A DNA stretch of 12,402 nucleotides, from the NCBI GenBank assembly GCA_016744485.1, contig JADGEG010000046.1:1-12402 (forward strand), read 5' to 3'. A program made the translations under genes and the position numbers. The stretch's first letter is position 1. Every line of letters starts with the position of its first letter. Positions 1 through 6,859 of this stretch are shown in pieces. The stretch comes from Arcobacter sp. (GTDB taxonomy: Bacteria; Campylobacterota; Campylobacteria; Campylobacterales; Arcobacteraceae). The notes beneath the pieces were generated by a model. That model saw only the letters and a list, made by a program, of their open reading frames with translations. It was not told the DNA's origin and did no database searches.

Positions 1-57
1 TATATATAAAAATAATATATAATTATCAGTACTTTTTATTTTTTCTATTATTTGCAT
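1..57 (-). CDS. 5' end of an unidentified gene (partial)
   Basis: Reading leftward on the minus strand, an ATG at 57-55 opens 19 codons that run off the window edge without a stop. It is preceded by a strong ribosome binding site (AGGTAGGGA, complement of about 58-66) directly abutting the start region. It begins 22 bases after the stop of the ttcA-like gene, so it would be the next gene in the same transcript. The visible residues start MQIIEKIKSTDNY and then turn hydrophobic. I do not recognise the family from so short a stretch. The case for a real gene is the ribosome binding site plus spacing, not similarity. Confidence 0.5.
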   Translation of the reverse strand, partial: MQIIEKIKSTDNYILFLYI

Positions 58-79
58 TCCCTACCTTTGTATAAAAAGT

Positions 80-829
80 TTAGATTAAAACTTCTTGGGC
101 AAATGTAGAAGTTTGAATATTTTGAAATGCTTTTTTTAAAGAAACAAACATTTTGGGGTTTTCTTCTTCCATTTTGCTTAAAAGTTTTTTTGTATTTTCT
201 CTTGCATGTGGCATTTTAATATCAAATCTCATAGCAGGACATGCTTCATCACCAATCACACTAATTTCATTTGCTTGTGCAAAAGCTTTTAATTGTCTTT
301 CTCTACAAAAAATCAAAGGTCTAATGACTTCAAGTCCATTTTTAGCTACATATATAGGTGGCATGGAACGAAGTGTACCATTGTATAAAAAGTTCATAAA
401 AAAAGATTCAACTGCATCGTCTAAATGATGACCAAGTGCTAATTTATTATATCCTTGTTCTTGTGCTATAGTATATAAATGTCCTCTTCTCATTCTTGAG
501 AAAAAAGAGCAAAAAGATGAGTTTTTTCGTATCTTTTGTTCTGCTAATTCAAATATTTGAGTGTCAAATATTTCATGTTCAATTCTATGTTTTTCACAGT
601 GTTTTGTTAAAAATTCTACATTTTCACCCATACCATAAGTAATAGTAACTGCTTTAAACTCAAATTTAAAAGGTGTTACCTTTTTTAGATGATTTAGTGC
701 ATGTAATAAAGTTGTAGAATCTTTTCCACCTGAAAAACCAAGCAAAACTTTGTCACCTTCTTTTATCAAACCATATTGTGCATTTGTTCTACCTAATACA
801 CTTGATATTTTTTTACTTAATTTAATCAA
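80..829 (-). CDS. ttcA: TtcA-family PP-loop ATPase, probable tRNA 2-thiocytidine synthetase homologue
   Basis: This 249-residue protein belongs to the TtcA/TilS/CTU1 group of ATP pyrophosphatases, which activate a tRNA base by adenylation before sulfur transfer. E. coli TtcA makes 2-thiocytidine at tRNA position 32. Seen here: the PP-loop SGGKDS (residues 33-38), GHHLDD (133-138), MPP at 156-158 and the IRPLIFCRERQ stretch near 169-179, all in family order. Oddity: E. coli TtcA has a C-x-x-C cluster motif (CSLCSRLRRG), but here the second cysteine is Phe (C107-S-F-F110). One cysteine also remains at C197 in DEACPAM, where E. coli has a C-x-x-C. The start is TTG, chosen because AGGA lies about 9 bases upstream and the PP-loop spacing fits. 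A promoter lies just upstream, so it may be transcribed separately from lptB. A related but functionally different thiolase is possible. Confidence 0.8.
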   Translation of the reverse strand: MIKLSKKISSVLGRTNAQYGLIKEGDKVLLGFSGGKDSTTLLHALNHLKKVTPFKFEFKAVTITYGMGENVEFLTKHCEKHRIEHEIFDTQIFELAEQKIRKNSSFCSFFSRMRRGHLYTIAQEQGYNKLALGHHLDDAVESFFMNFLYNGTLRSMPPIYVAKNGLEVIRPLIFCRERQLKAFAQANEISVIGDEACPAMRFDIKMPHARENTKKLLSKMEEENPKMFVSLKKAFQNIQTSTFAQEVLI

Positions 830-853
830 TTATTTGTGTCCTATTTTTTGTAA

Positions 854-859
854 ATTATA
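854..859 (-). promoter_or_regulatory. Probable -10 box of the ttcA-like gene
   Basis: The minus strand reads TGTTATAAT here, an extended -10 with a perfect TATAAT, 24 bases before the TTG start of the ttcA-like gene. No convincing -35 is visible, which is usual for Campylobacterota sigma-70 promoters. The box lies inside an imperfect inverted repeat (GTAAATT at 850-856, AATTTAC at 877-883), which could be an operator or coincidence in AT-rich DNA. Confidence 0.55.
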
Positions 860-905
860 ACATAGTTTTACTATTAAATTTACAAGCTAAACATAAACCT
901 AAAAA

Positions 906-1628
906 CTAGAAATTAAAATTTTCACCAAGATAATGTTCTTTTACAAGTTCACTATTTTTTATTTCTTGGCTACTTCCTGATGCCAATAAGCTTCCATGTT
1001 TCATGACATATGCCTTATGACAAATTTCTAAGGTTTCTCTTACATTATGATCTGTTATTAATATACCTATATCTCTTTTTGATAACTGAACTATAATATT
1101 TTGTATATCTTTTACAGCTATTGGGTCAACTCCTGCAAAAGGTTCATCAAGAAGTAAAAATTTTGGCTTAGAAACTAAAGCTCTTGCTATTTCTGTTCTT
1201 CTTCTCTCACCTCCTGATAAATTAACACCTATTCTTTTTCGTATAGGTTCTATGTTAAATACTTCTAATAAATCTTCTATTCTTTTATATTGTTCATTTT
1301 TATCTTTTATAACAATTTCAGCAGCTAACATTAAATTATTTTCAACACTTAAGTCTTGAAATATTGAAGATTCTTGTGGTAAATAACCAATACCTAATAA
1401 AGCTCTCTTGTGCAAAGGTAATTTTGTGATATCTTTATTATCAAAATAAACTTTTCCACTACTTGCTTGAACTAAGCCGCATACTGTATAAAATGTTGTG
1501 GTTTTCCCTGCTCCATTTGGTCCAAGTAATCCTACTATCTCCCCACTTGATATTTCAAGTGATATGCCATTTAATATTTGAGTTTTTTTTATATTTTTTT
1601 TTATATTTTTTATTTCTAATTTATGCAT
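906..1628 (-). CDS. lptB: LPS export ABC transporter ATP-binding protein LptB
   Basis: This is the cytoplasmic ATPase of the Lpt system, which energises extraction of lipopolysaccharide from the inner membrane (LptB2FG) and its passage to the outer membrane. At 240 residues it has the usual LptB length. Visible motifs are Walker A GPNGAGKTT (36-44), Q-loop Q85 in GYLPQ, signature LSGGERRR (137-144), Walker B FLLLDEP (157-163, E162), D-loop GVD and switch His194 in ITDHN. LSGGERRR and PFAGVDP are characteristic of LptB rather than of amino-acid transporters such as LivG. Its ATG overlaps the end of tsaE by 8 bases, indicating coupled translation. In Campylobacter and Helicobacter, as I recall, rpoN follows lptB. 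Here it does not. Confidence 0.93.
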   Translation of the reverse strand: MHKLEIKNIKKNIKKTQILNGISLEISSGEIVGLLGPNGAGKTTTFYTVCGLVQASSGKVYFDNKDITKLPLHKRALLGIGYLPQESSIFQDLSVENNLMLAAEIVIKDKNEQYKRIEDLLEVFNIEPIRKRIGVNLSGGERRRTEIARALVSKPKFLLLDEPFAGVDPIAVKDIQNIIVQLSKRDIGILITDHNVRETLEICHKAYVMKHGSLLASGSSQEIKNSELVKEHYLGENFNF

Positions 1629-2040
1629 TTATTATATATTGCCTTTTTGTATCATATTTATTTATATTTATAACAATTGTAGTAAAACCATAGGAATTTA
1701 ACATCTTTTGAAATTCTAAGCTTCCCCATTCTACAAAATGTATACCAATTTTTTCAAATTCTTCTAATAAACCTAAGGCTATAAACTCATCTAAAGTTTT
1801 ATTATACATATCATAGTGAAATATATCTTGTTTATAAATATTTTGTAATGAAAAAGTAGGTGAAGTAACTATATCGTCTATATTTTTATATTTTACATAA
1901 TGTTTTACAAATGTTGTTTTACCACTTGCTAAATCACCTCGTAATAATATAATAGAACTATTTTTTTGTTTAATTATATTTTCCAAGATATTAAATATTT
2001 TATTAATACTATTCAAATCTAAAATTAATTTTTTAGTCAA
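1621..2040 (-). CDS. tsaE: tRNA threonylcarbamoyladenosine biosynthesis ATPase TsaE
   Basis: TsaE is the small ATPase partner of TsaB-TsaD in forming N6-threonylcarbamoyladenosine at position 37 of ANN-decoding tRNAs. The 139-residue protein shows Walker A GDLASGKTT (35-43), the SPTFSLQNIY segment (60-69), HYDMY (75-79) and VEW (103-105), the family hallmarks in the expected order. The usual GAGKT reads ASGKT, a mild variation that keeps the lysine and threonine. The start is TTG, with AGAG about 6 bases upstream and the preceding trpD stop only 9 bases away. It overlaps lptB by 8 bases. The pairing with lptB matches the order I recall in Campylobacter jejuni. Confidence 0.9.
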   Translation of the reverse strand: MTKKLILDLNSINKIFNILENIIKQKNSSIILLRGDLASGKTTFVKHYVKYKNIDDIVTSPTFSLQNIYKQDIFHYDMYNKTLDEFIALGLLEEFEKIGIHFVEWGSLEFQKMLNSYGFTTIVININKYDTKRQYIINA

Positions 2041-2049
2041 TTTAACTCT

Positions 2050-3030
2050 TTAATACAAATTTGAAAACTTAATAATTTGTTCTAGTTTTTTCTTTGCTTT
2101 TTTATTTTCAATAACTTCTTTTACCATTTGTATACCATCTTGAAAATCTCTTGCTTTATTATCTACTATTAAAGCAGCAGCTGTGTTTATTAACACTATA
2201 TCAAGTTTTGCATCTTTAATATTTCCTTGAATAATTTCGTATGTTATATGAGCATTATGTTTAGCATCTCCACCAACAATAGCTTCTTTTGGAGATAGTT
2301 TTAATCCATAATGTTCAGGGTTAATTTCAAATTCTTGAATTCGTCCATTATCTAAGGTATTTGCATAAGTAATATCTGATATAGAAATTTCATCCATTTT
2401 ATCTTTTGATGAAACAACCATTGCTTTTTTTGTATCAAGTAAATTTAATGTTTCAATAATTTTTCCAATATATAATTTAGAAAACACACCAATTAATTGT
2501 TTATTTACAAAAGCTGGATTTGATAAGGGTCCTAAAATATTAAAAATTGTTCTATGATTGATTGATTTTCGTATAGGCATAATATGCTTCATAGCTGGAT
2601 GATGATTTTGAGCAAACATAAAGCCAAAATTTGTTTCTTCAATCATTTTTGCAGTTACTTCTGGACTAAGAGATAAATTAATTCCTAAAGCTTCAAGCAT
2701 ATCAGCAGATCCTGATTTACTAGTTATATTTCTATTTCCATGTTTTGCCACATATGAACCACAAGCTGATAATATAATTGCAACAGTTGATGAAATATTA
2801 AATGAATTAGAATGATCTCCTCCAGTTCCTACTACATCAATTAATTGTTCTTTTAAATCATAATGAATGGGTAAAGGTATAGCATGTTCTCTCATTGCAC
2901 TTGCAGCACCAGCAATTTGGGCAGCTGTTTCACCTTTTTCATAAAGGTCTACTAAATACTCTTTTATTTCATCTGCTTCTAATCTATTCTCAAAAATATC
3001 ATCAAATTTTAATTTTGTTTTATTAAACAT
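2050..3030 (-). CDS. trpD: Anthranilate phosphoribosyltransferase
   Basis: TrpD transfers the phosphoribosyl group of PRPP to anthranilate, the second committed step of tryptophan synthesis, in the cytoplasm. The 326-residue protein carries the PRPP-binding VGTGGD (67-72), KHGNR (96-100), the anthranilate-site segment with HHPAMKHI (133-140) and FNILGPLSNP (153-162), so all expected catalytic regions are present. The length is normal for the stand-alone enzyme, with no TrpG fusion. The start is ATG with AAGGA 7 to 8 bases upstream. It lies in an S4-protein, trpD, tsaE, lptB transcription unit without any other trp gene in view, so it is separated from the pathway genes and probably follows the housekeeping promoter upstream of the S4 gene. 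No leader peptide or attenuator is visible. Confidence 0.93.
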   Translation of the reverse strand: MFNKTKLKFDDIFENRLEADEIKEYLVDLYEKGETAAQIAGAASAMREHAIPLPIHYDLKEQLIDVVGTGGDHSNSFNISSTVAIILSACGSYVAKHGNRNITSKSGSADMLEALGINLSLSPEVTAKMIEETNFGFMFAQNHHPAMKHIMPIRKSINHRTIFNILGPLSNPAFVNKQLIGVFSKLYIGKIIETLNLLDTKKAMVVSSKDKMDEISISDITYANTLDNGRIQEFEINPEHYGLKLSPKEAIVGGDAKHNAHITYEIIQGNIKDAKLDIVLINTAAALIVDNKARDFQDGIQMVKEVIENKKAKKKLEQIIKFSNLY

Positions 3031-3053
3031 AATATTTTCCTTTATGCCTCTTT

Positions 3054-3299
3054 TTATATTTCTTGTACATATTCAAACATTTTTGATTTTGGTGTTGATT
3101 TTGTACTTGGTATTTTTAAAACTTTAAACTTGTGACTTTTTTCTAAGTACTTTATTTCTATAATATCATTTACTTTAACTTCTTTTGCTTTTTTTACACA
3201 AATATCATTTATAAAAACAACTTTATGTTTTAGCATATCTTCAGCAACTGCTCTTCGTTTTGTAATATTTACTGCATTTAAAAATTTATCTATTCTCAT
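3054..3299 (-). CDS. Small S4-domain RNA-binding protein (Hsp15/RqcP-like)
   Basis: This 81-residue protein is essentially one S4 RNA-binding domain: MRIDKFLNAVNITKRRAVAEDM at the N-terminus (basic helix), then a VFIND turn and KEVKVNDIIEI, followed by a short basic tail. Proteins of this size and layout include E. coli Hsp15 (HslR) and Bacillus RqcP/YabO, which bind stalled 50S-peptidyl-tRNA complexes. That role is inferred from family only. I use the ATG at 3299-3297 rather than an in-frame ATG 17 codons earlier. The added residues would precede the S4 domain and their codons would overlap a TATAAT promoter. There is no ribosome binding site before this ATG, consistent with a leaderless mRNA. 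It is followed 23 bases later by trpD. Confidence 0.82.
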   Translation of the reverse strand: MRIDKFLNAVNITKRRAVAEDMLKHKVVFINDICVKKAKEVKVNDIIEIKYLEKSHKFKVLKIPSTKSTPKSKMFEYVQEI

Positions 3300-3306
3300 A
3301 ATAAAT

Positions 3307-3312
3307 ATTATA
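3307..3312 (-). promoter_or_regulatory. -10 box driving the S4-protein/trpD/tsaE/lptB unit
   Basis: The minus strand shows GCTATAATATTTATT and then ATG. The TATAAT ends 7 bases before the A of the start codon, so transcription would begin at or one base before the ATG, giving a leaderless or nearly leaderless message. No other TATAAT is visible in the 82-base divergent gap, and no Shine-Dalgarno is present. Confidence 0.6.
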
Positions 3313-3324
3313 GCAAATTTTAGA

Positions 3325-3330
3325 TAAAAT
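3325..3330 (+). promoter_or_regulatory. Possible -10 box for argG
   Basis: TAAAAT within GATAAAATACTTG gives a plausible start site near 3337 and a leader of about 45 bases carrying AGGAG (3370-3374) before argG. The other candidate, TTTATA at 3363, is too close to the start because it would remove the ribosome binding site. A short inverted repeat (CTTGC 3332-3336, GCAAG 3347-3351) lies at the predicted transcript start. This is the weakest promoter called here. Confidence 0.3.
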
Positions 3331-3381
3331 ACTTGCCTTAAAAATAGCAAGACATATCAAACTTTATATAGGAGTCATAAA

Positions 3382-4617
3382 ATGACTAAACAAAATATTA
3401 AAAAAGTAGTATTAGCTTATAGTGGTGGATTAGATACTTCAATTATCTTAAAATGGCTTCAAGATGAATATAATGCTGAGGTCATTACATTTACTGCTGA
3501 TTTAGGTCAAGGTGAAGAAGTTGAACCTGCAAAAATAAAAGCACTTGAAATGGGAATAAGAGAAGAGAATATCTTTGTTCTAGATATAAAAGAAGAATTT
3601 GTAAAAGATTATGTATTTCCAATGTTTAGAGCAAATGCTATTTACGAAGGTGAATATCTTTTAGGAACTTCAATTGCTAGACCTTTGATATCTAAAAAAC
3701 AAATAGAAATTGCTAAGAAAATGGGGGCAGATGCTGTATCTCATGGAGCAACAGGTAAAGGAAACGACCAAGTAAGATTTGAATTAGGATACTTAGGCTT
3801 AAACCCTGATATTACTATAATAGCACCTTGGAGACAATGGGATTTGAATTCAAGAGAAAAGCTTTTGGCATATGCAAGTAAACATGGCATTGAAATTGAT
3901 AAAAAACACTTAGATAAAGATGGTAATCCCGCACTAAGTCCATATTCTATGGATGCAAATCTTTTACATATTTCATATGAAGGTTTAGCACTAGAAAACC
4001 CAGCAGTTGAACCAGATGAATCTATGTGGTTATGGACTAATTCTTTAGAAAATGCTCCAAATACTCCTACATATATTACAATTTCATATAAAAATGGTGA
4101 TCCTTATGCTATTAATGATGAAAAATTAAGTCCTGCTACACTTCTTAAAAGATTAAATGATTATGGAAATACTCATGGCATTGGAAGAATTGATATAGTA
4201 GAAAACAGATATGTAGGAATGAAAGCACGAGGTTGTTATGAAACACCAGGTGGTACCATTATGCTAAAAGCTCATAGAGCAATAGAATCCATAACACTTG
4301 ATAGAGAAGAAGCTCATTTAAAAGATGAACTAATGCCAAAATATGCAAAATTAATTTATAATGGCTTTTGGTTTTCTCCTGAGAGAGAGATGTTACAAGC
4401 ATCTATTGACGCCACTCAAAAAAATGTTGAGGGGAAGGTGAGATTGAAACTTTATAAAGGTAATGTTATGGTAGTTGGTCGTGAATCTTCTAAATCATTA
4501 TTTAGTGAAGAACATTCAACATTTGAAGAAGATGAAGTATATAATCAAAAAGATGCCCAAGGCTTTATTAAATTAAATGCCTTAAGATTAATAATAAAAG
4601 GACAAAAACAAAAATAA
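3382..4617 (+). CDS. argG: Argininosuccinate synthase
   Basis: ArgG condenses citrulline and aspartate with ATP to argininosuccinate, the penultimate step of arginine synthesis. The 411-residue protein is full length. It opens with the N-type ATP pyrophosphatase loop AYSGGLDTS (12-20), contains the SHGATGKGNDQVRFE citrulline/aspartate-binding stretch (about 120-134) and PWRQW (149-153), and ends with the usual LNALRLIIKG. The start is ATG with AGGAG 7 bases upstream. It is transcribed alone, divergent from the S4-protein cluster, which matches the argG/S4-protein proximity I recall from Campylobacter. No ArgR-type operator was recognised in the short upstream gap. Confidence 0.96.
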   Translation: MTKQNIKKVVLAYSGGLDTSIILKWLQDEYNAEVITFTADLGQGEEVEPAKIKALEMGIREENIFVLDIKEEFVKDYVFPMFRANAIYEGEYLLGTSIARPLISKKQIEIAKKMGADAVSHGATGKGNDQVRFELGYLGLNPDITIIAPWRQWDLNSREKLLAYASKHGIEIDKKHLDKDGNPALSPYSMDANLLHISYEGLALENPAVEPDESMWLWTNSLENAPNTPTYITISYKNGDPYAINDEKLSPATLLKRLNDYGNTHGIGRIDIVENRYVGMKARGCYETPGGTIMLKAHRAIESITLDREEAHLKDELMPKYAKLIYNGFWFSPEREMLQASIDATQKNVEGKVRLKLYKGNVMVVGRESSKSLFSEEHSTFEEDEVYNQKDAQGFIKLNALRLIIKGQKQK

Positions 4618-4659
4618 TAAGATTAAAAAAATTTCAAACTAAAGAAGTTGAAAAAACAG

Positions 4660-4683
4660 ACCTTTTAAGAGGTGATTTTCTTT
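4660..4683 (+). terminator. Weak candidate terminator after argG
   Basis: ACCTTTTAAGAGGT (4660-4673) can form a 5-pair stem including one G-U pair. It is followed by GATTTTCTTT. It sits 43 bases after the argG stop and before the pst promoter. The stem is short, so this is only a candidate for separating argG from the pst operon. Confidence 0.25.
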
Positions 4684-4776
4684 ATCAAACTTTTTCTGTT
4701 AATAAGATATAGAAAAGATTTTGAAGATAATAAAAAAAATGTTTTAAATGTAAATGTCTAGTTAAATGAAATCATT

Positions 4777-4798
4777 ACAGTAACCGAATTGTAACTGT
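4777..4798 (+). promoter_or_regulatory. Candidate Pho box upstream of pstS
   Basis: GTAAC (4780-4784) and GTAAC (4791-4795) form a direct repeat with an 11-base period, the geometry expected for a PhoB/OmpR-family dimer. The repeat ends 10 bases before a perfect TATAAT, the spacing seen for E. coli Pho boxes, which replace the -35. As I recall, the C. jejuni PhosR box is also a 5-6-5 direct repeat (GTTTC-type). The same DNA can be read as an imperfect palindrome, ACAGT (4777-4781) with ACTGT (4794-4798), so a dyad-binding repressor is an alternative. Confidence 0.55.
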
Positions 4799-4805
4799 CT
4801 TAGTT

Positions 4806-4811
4806 TATAAT
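4806..4811 (+). promoter_or_regulatory. -10 box of the pstSCAB-phoU operon
   Basis: A perfect TATAAT lies 29 bases before the pstS ATG. The predicted start near 4818 leaves a leader of about 23 bases containing GGAG (4830-4833). No -35 is visible, and the GTAAC repeat occupies that position, as in activator-dependent Pho promoters. Confidence 0.6.
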
Positions 4812-4840
4812 TCTTCATCTAAATTTTATGGAGAATTAAA

Positions 4841-5899
4841 ATGATTATGAAAAAAACTGCAATAGCTTTATTAGCAAGTACTGCTTTAAGTGTAAGTTTA
4901 AATGCTAGAGAGCAAATTAAAATCGTTGGTTCATCAACTGTTTATCCTTTTTCAAGCTCAGTAGCTGAAGAATTAGGTGCAACTTCTGAGTACCCTACTC
5001 CTGTTGTTGAATCAACTGGTTCAGGTGGAGGGATTAAACTATTTTGTGCTGGTATTGGCATGAATACACCTGATATTACTAATGCTTCAAGAAGAATGAA
5101 AACAAAAGAATTTAAAATGTGTCAGAATAACGGAGTTAATGATATTACAGAAGCTATAATTGGGTTTGATGGTATCGCTTTTGCTCAAGATAAATCAAAT
5201 GCTTCTTTTTCAATTAATAAAAAACAATTAGCCTTAGCTGTTGTTGCTGAAGTTCCTTCTAAAAATGGAAAATATTTAGTTAAAAATCCATATAAAAGAT
5301 GGAATGAAATTGATGCCTCTTTACCAAATAGAGAAATTATAATTTATGGGCCTCCTACCTCATCAGGAACTAGAGATGCTTTTGAAGATATGGTCTTAAA
5401 AGGTATTTTTAAAAAAATGCCAGTTTATACAAATCTTTATAAAAGTGATAAAAAGAAATTCAAAGCTTATAAAAAATACCATAAAGTTAGACAAGATGGT
5501 ATTTATGTTCCATCAGGTGAAAATGATAATATTATTGTAAGAAAACTTACTAAAAATAAAAATGCCTTTGGAATTTTTGGTTACTCATTTTTAATTGAAA
5601 ATGATGATAAATTAATTGGTGCTAAAGTTAATGGAGTTTTGCCAACCCCTGCTACAATTTCTTCTGGTAAATACCCAATATCAAGATCTCTGTTTTTTTA
5701 TATTAAAAACTCTAATACTAAAAATGTATCTGCTGTAAATAAATATGTTTCAATGTTTATGAGTGAAAATATGATTGGACATGATGGAATTTTAAGTGAG
5801 ATTGGTCTTATTGCTCTGCCTGATTCTAGAAGAAGTAATATTAGAAATTCTGTAAAAAAAAGAATTAAATTAACTCTTAAAGACTTAAGCAAAAAATAA
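4841..5899 (+). CDS. pstS: Phosphate ABC transporter substrate-binding protein PstS
   Basis: This is the periplasmic phosphate-binding component of the PstSCAB transporter. The 352-residue protein begins with a Sec signal peptide (MKKTAIALLASTALSVSLNA, likely cut after A22, with no lipobox cysteine). The mature protein shows VGSSTVYPFSSS (29-40), ESTGSGGGIKLF (57-68), TNASRRM (80-86) and GPPTSSGTRDAF (170-181). These are the phosphate-contact loops of the PstS family, here of the longer PstS type common in marine and Campylobacterota species. Two ATGs lie six bases apart. The first has better spacing to GGAG (7 bases), and the second would also leave an intact signal peptide. It is the first gene of the operon, directly behind the Pho-box candidate, and 30 bases before pstC. 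Confidence 0.95.
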   Translation: MIMKKTAIALLASTALSVSLNAREQIKIVGSSTVYPFSSSVAEELGATSEYPTPVVESTGSGGGIKLFCAGIGMNTPDITNASRRMKTKEFKMCQNNGVNDITEAIIGFDGIAFAQDKSNASFSINKKQLALAVVAEVPSKNGKYLVKNPYKRWNEIDASLPNREIIIYGPPTSSGTRDAFEDMVLKGIFKKMPVYTNLYKSDKKKFKAYKKYHKVRQDGIYVPSGENDNIIVRKLTKNKNAFGIFGYSFLIENDDKLIGAKVNGVLPTPATISSGKYPISRSLFFYIKNSNTKNVSAVNKYVSMFMSENMIGHDGILSEIGLIALPDSRRSNIRNSVKKRIKLTLKDLSKK

Positions 5900-5929
5900 T
5901 TAACCTAACAATAAACACAAAGGTACTTT

Positions 5930-6859
5930 TTGAAAAGTTTTGAATCAAAAAAACAAATAACTCTTTTAAAAGAAAAAATAACCACAAGTTCTTTAATAGT
6001 AGCATCAGCAATTTCTATATTAACAACTTTTGGAATATTATTTTCAATATTATTTGAAGCTCTTGAGTTTTTTCGAATGAAAAGTTTTTGGTATTTTATT
6101 TCTGGAACACAATGGTCACCAGGAGTAGAAGATAGTAAATTTGGTGCTATTCCTATTTTTGCAGGAACATTTATGATCACTTTTATTGCAATGTTTGTTG
6201 CAATTCCCATAGGACTTGGATCTGCAATTTATTTAAGTGAGTATGCTTCTTTAAAAACAAGAGATTATTTAAAACCTATACTAGAAGTACTTGCTGGAAT
6301 TCCTACTATTGTATATGGTTTTTTTGCTGCTATTACAGTTGCACCATTTATTGTAAAAATAGCAGATTTTTTTGGTTTATATGCCACCTTTAACTCAGCA
6401 CTTGCTTCTGGGGTAGTTATGGGAATTATGATTATTCCTGTTATTTCATCCTTAAGTGATGATGTAATTAGAGCAGTTCCAAACTCACAGAGAAAAGCAT
6501 CTTTAGCTTTAGGATTAACTCAAGAAGAAACTATTAAAAATATAGTTTTACCTTCTGCACTTCCTGGAATTATTTCAGCCTCACTTTTAGGTCTTTCCAA
6601 AGCTTTAGGAGAAACTATGATTGTTGTTATGGCAGCTGGTCTGCGTCCTAACTTATCTTTTAATCCCTTAGAAGATATGACAACTGTTACAGTGAGGGTA
6701 GTTGATGCATTAGTTGGAGACCAAGCTTTTAATTCTCCTGAAACCTTAAGTGCTTTTGCTTTAGGTTTCATCCTATTTGCAGTTACTCTTATTTTAAATA
6801 TCATCTCATTAATGATGATTAAAAAATTTAAAGACAAATATAAAGTGAATACATTATGA
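5930..6859 (+). CDS. pstC: Phosphate ABC transporter permease PstC
   Basis: This is one of two inner-membrane permease subunits forming the phosphate channel. The 309-residue protein has about six membrane segments (the first about 20-45, the second about 78-101) and an EAA coupling loop around 190-214 (ASLALGLTQEE through VLPSALPGI), followed by KALGETM (224-230), typical of PstC/PstA. The periplasmic loop after the first helix includes WYFISGTQWSPG, a PstC signature, which separates it from PstA. The start is TTG with AAGG 6 bases upstream. The next in-frame ATG comes after the first membrane helix and would delete it, so TTG is preferred. Its stop overlaps the pstA start (ATGA), indicating coupled translation. 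Confidence 0.93.
   Translation: MKSFESKKQITLLKEKITTSSLIVASAISILTTFGILFSILFEALEFFRMKSFWYFISGTQWSPGVEDSKFGAIPIFAGTFMITFIAMFVAIPIGLGSAIYLSEYASLKTRDYLKPILEVLAGIPTIVYGFFAAITVAPFIVKIADFFGLYATFNSALASGVVMGIMIIPVISSLSDDVIRAVPNSQRKASLALGLTQEETIKNIVLPSALPGIISASLLGLSKALGETMIVVMAAGLRPNLSFNPLEDMTTVTVRVVDALVGDQAFNSPETLSAFALGFILFAVTLILNIISLMMIKKFKDKYKVNTL

Noticed and set aside
850..883. Inverted repeat GTAAATT/AATTTAC as a terminator for lptB
   Set aside because: No T-run follows on the minus strand and the stem is broken by a long AT-rich interior; it overlaps the ttcA -10, so an operator or chance repeat is as likely.
3300..3350. Longer start for the S4-domain protein (17 extra codons)
   Set aside because: The extension is hydrophobic, absent from the S4 domain pattern, and its codons cover a perfect TATAAT and part of the divergent argG promoter region.
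4572..4712. Start-less open frame after argG with a protein-like stretch (TDLLRGDFLYQTFSV)
   Set aside because: About 46 codons with no start, overlapping the argG 3' end; in DNA this AT-rich the length is within chance and no family was recognised. argG itself has a normal C-terminus, so a frameshift is not needed.
5905..6210. Open frame of about 100 codons on the minus strand inside pstC
   Set aside because: It is antisense to a clearly recognisable permease gene, has no ribosome binding site or family motifs, and reflects codon bias of the plus-strand gene.
6520..6837. Minus-strand open frame of about 105 codons inside the 3' half of pstC
   Set aside because: Shadow of pstC; no motif and no plausible start signal.
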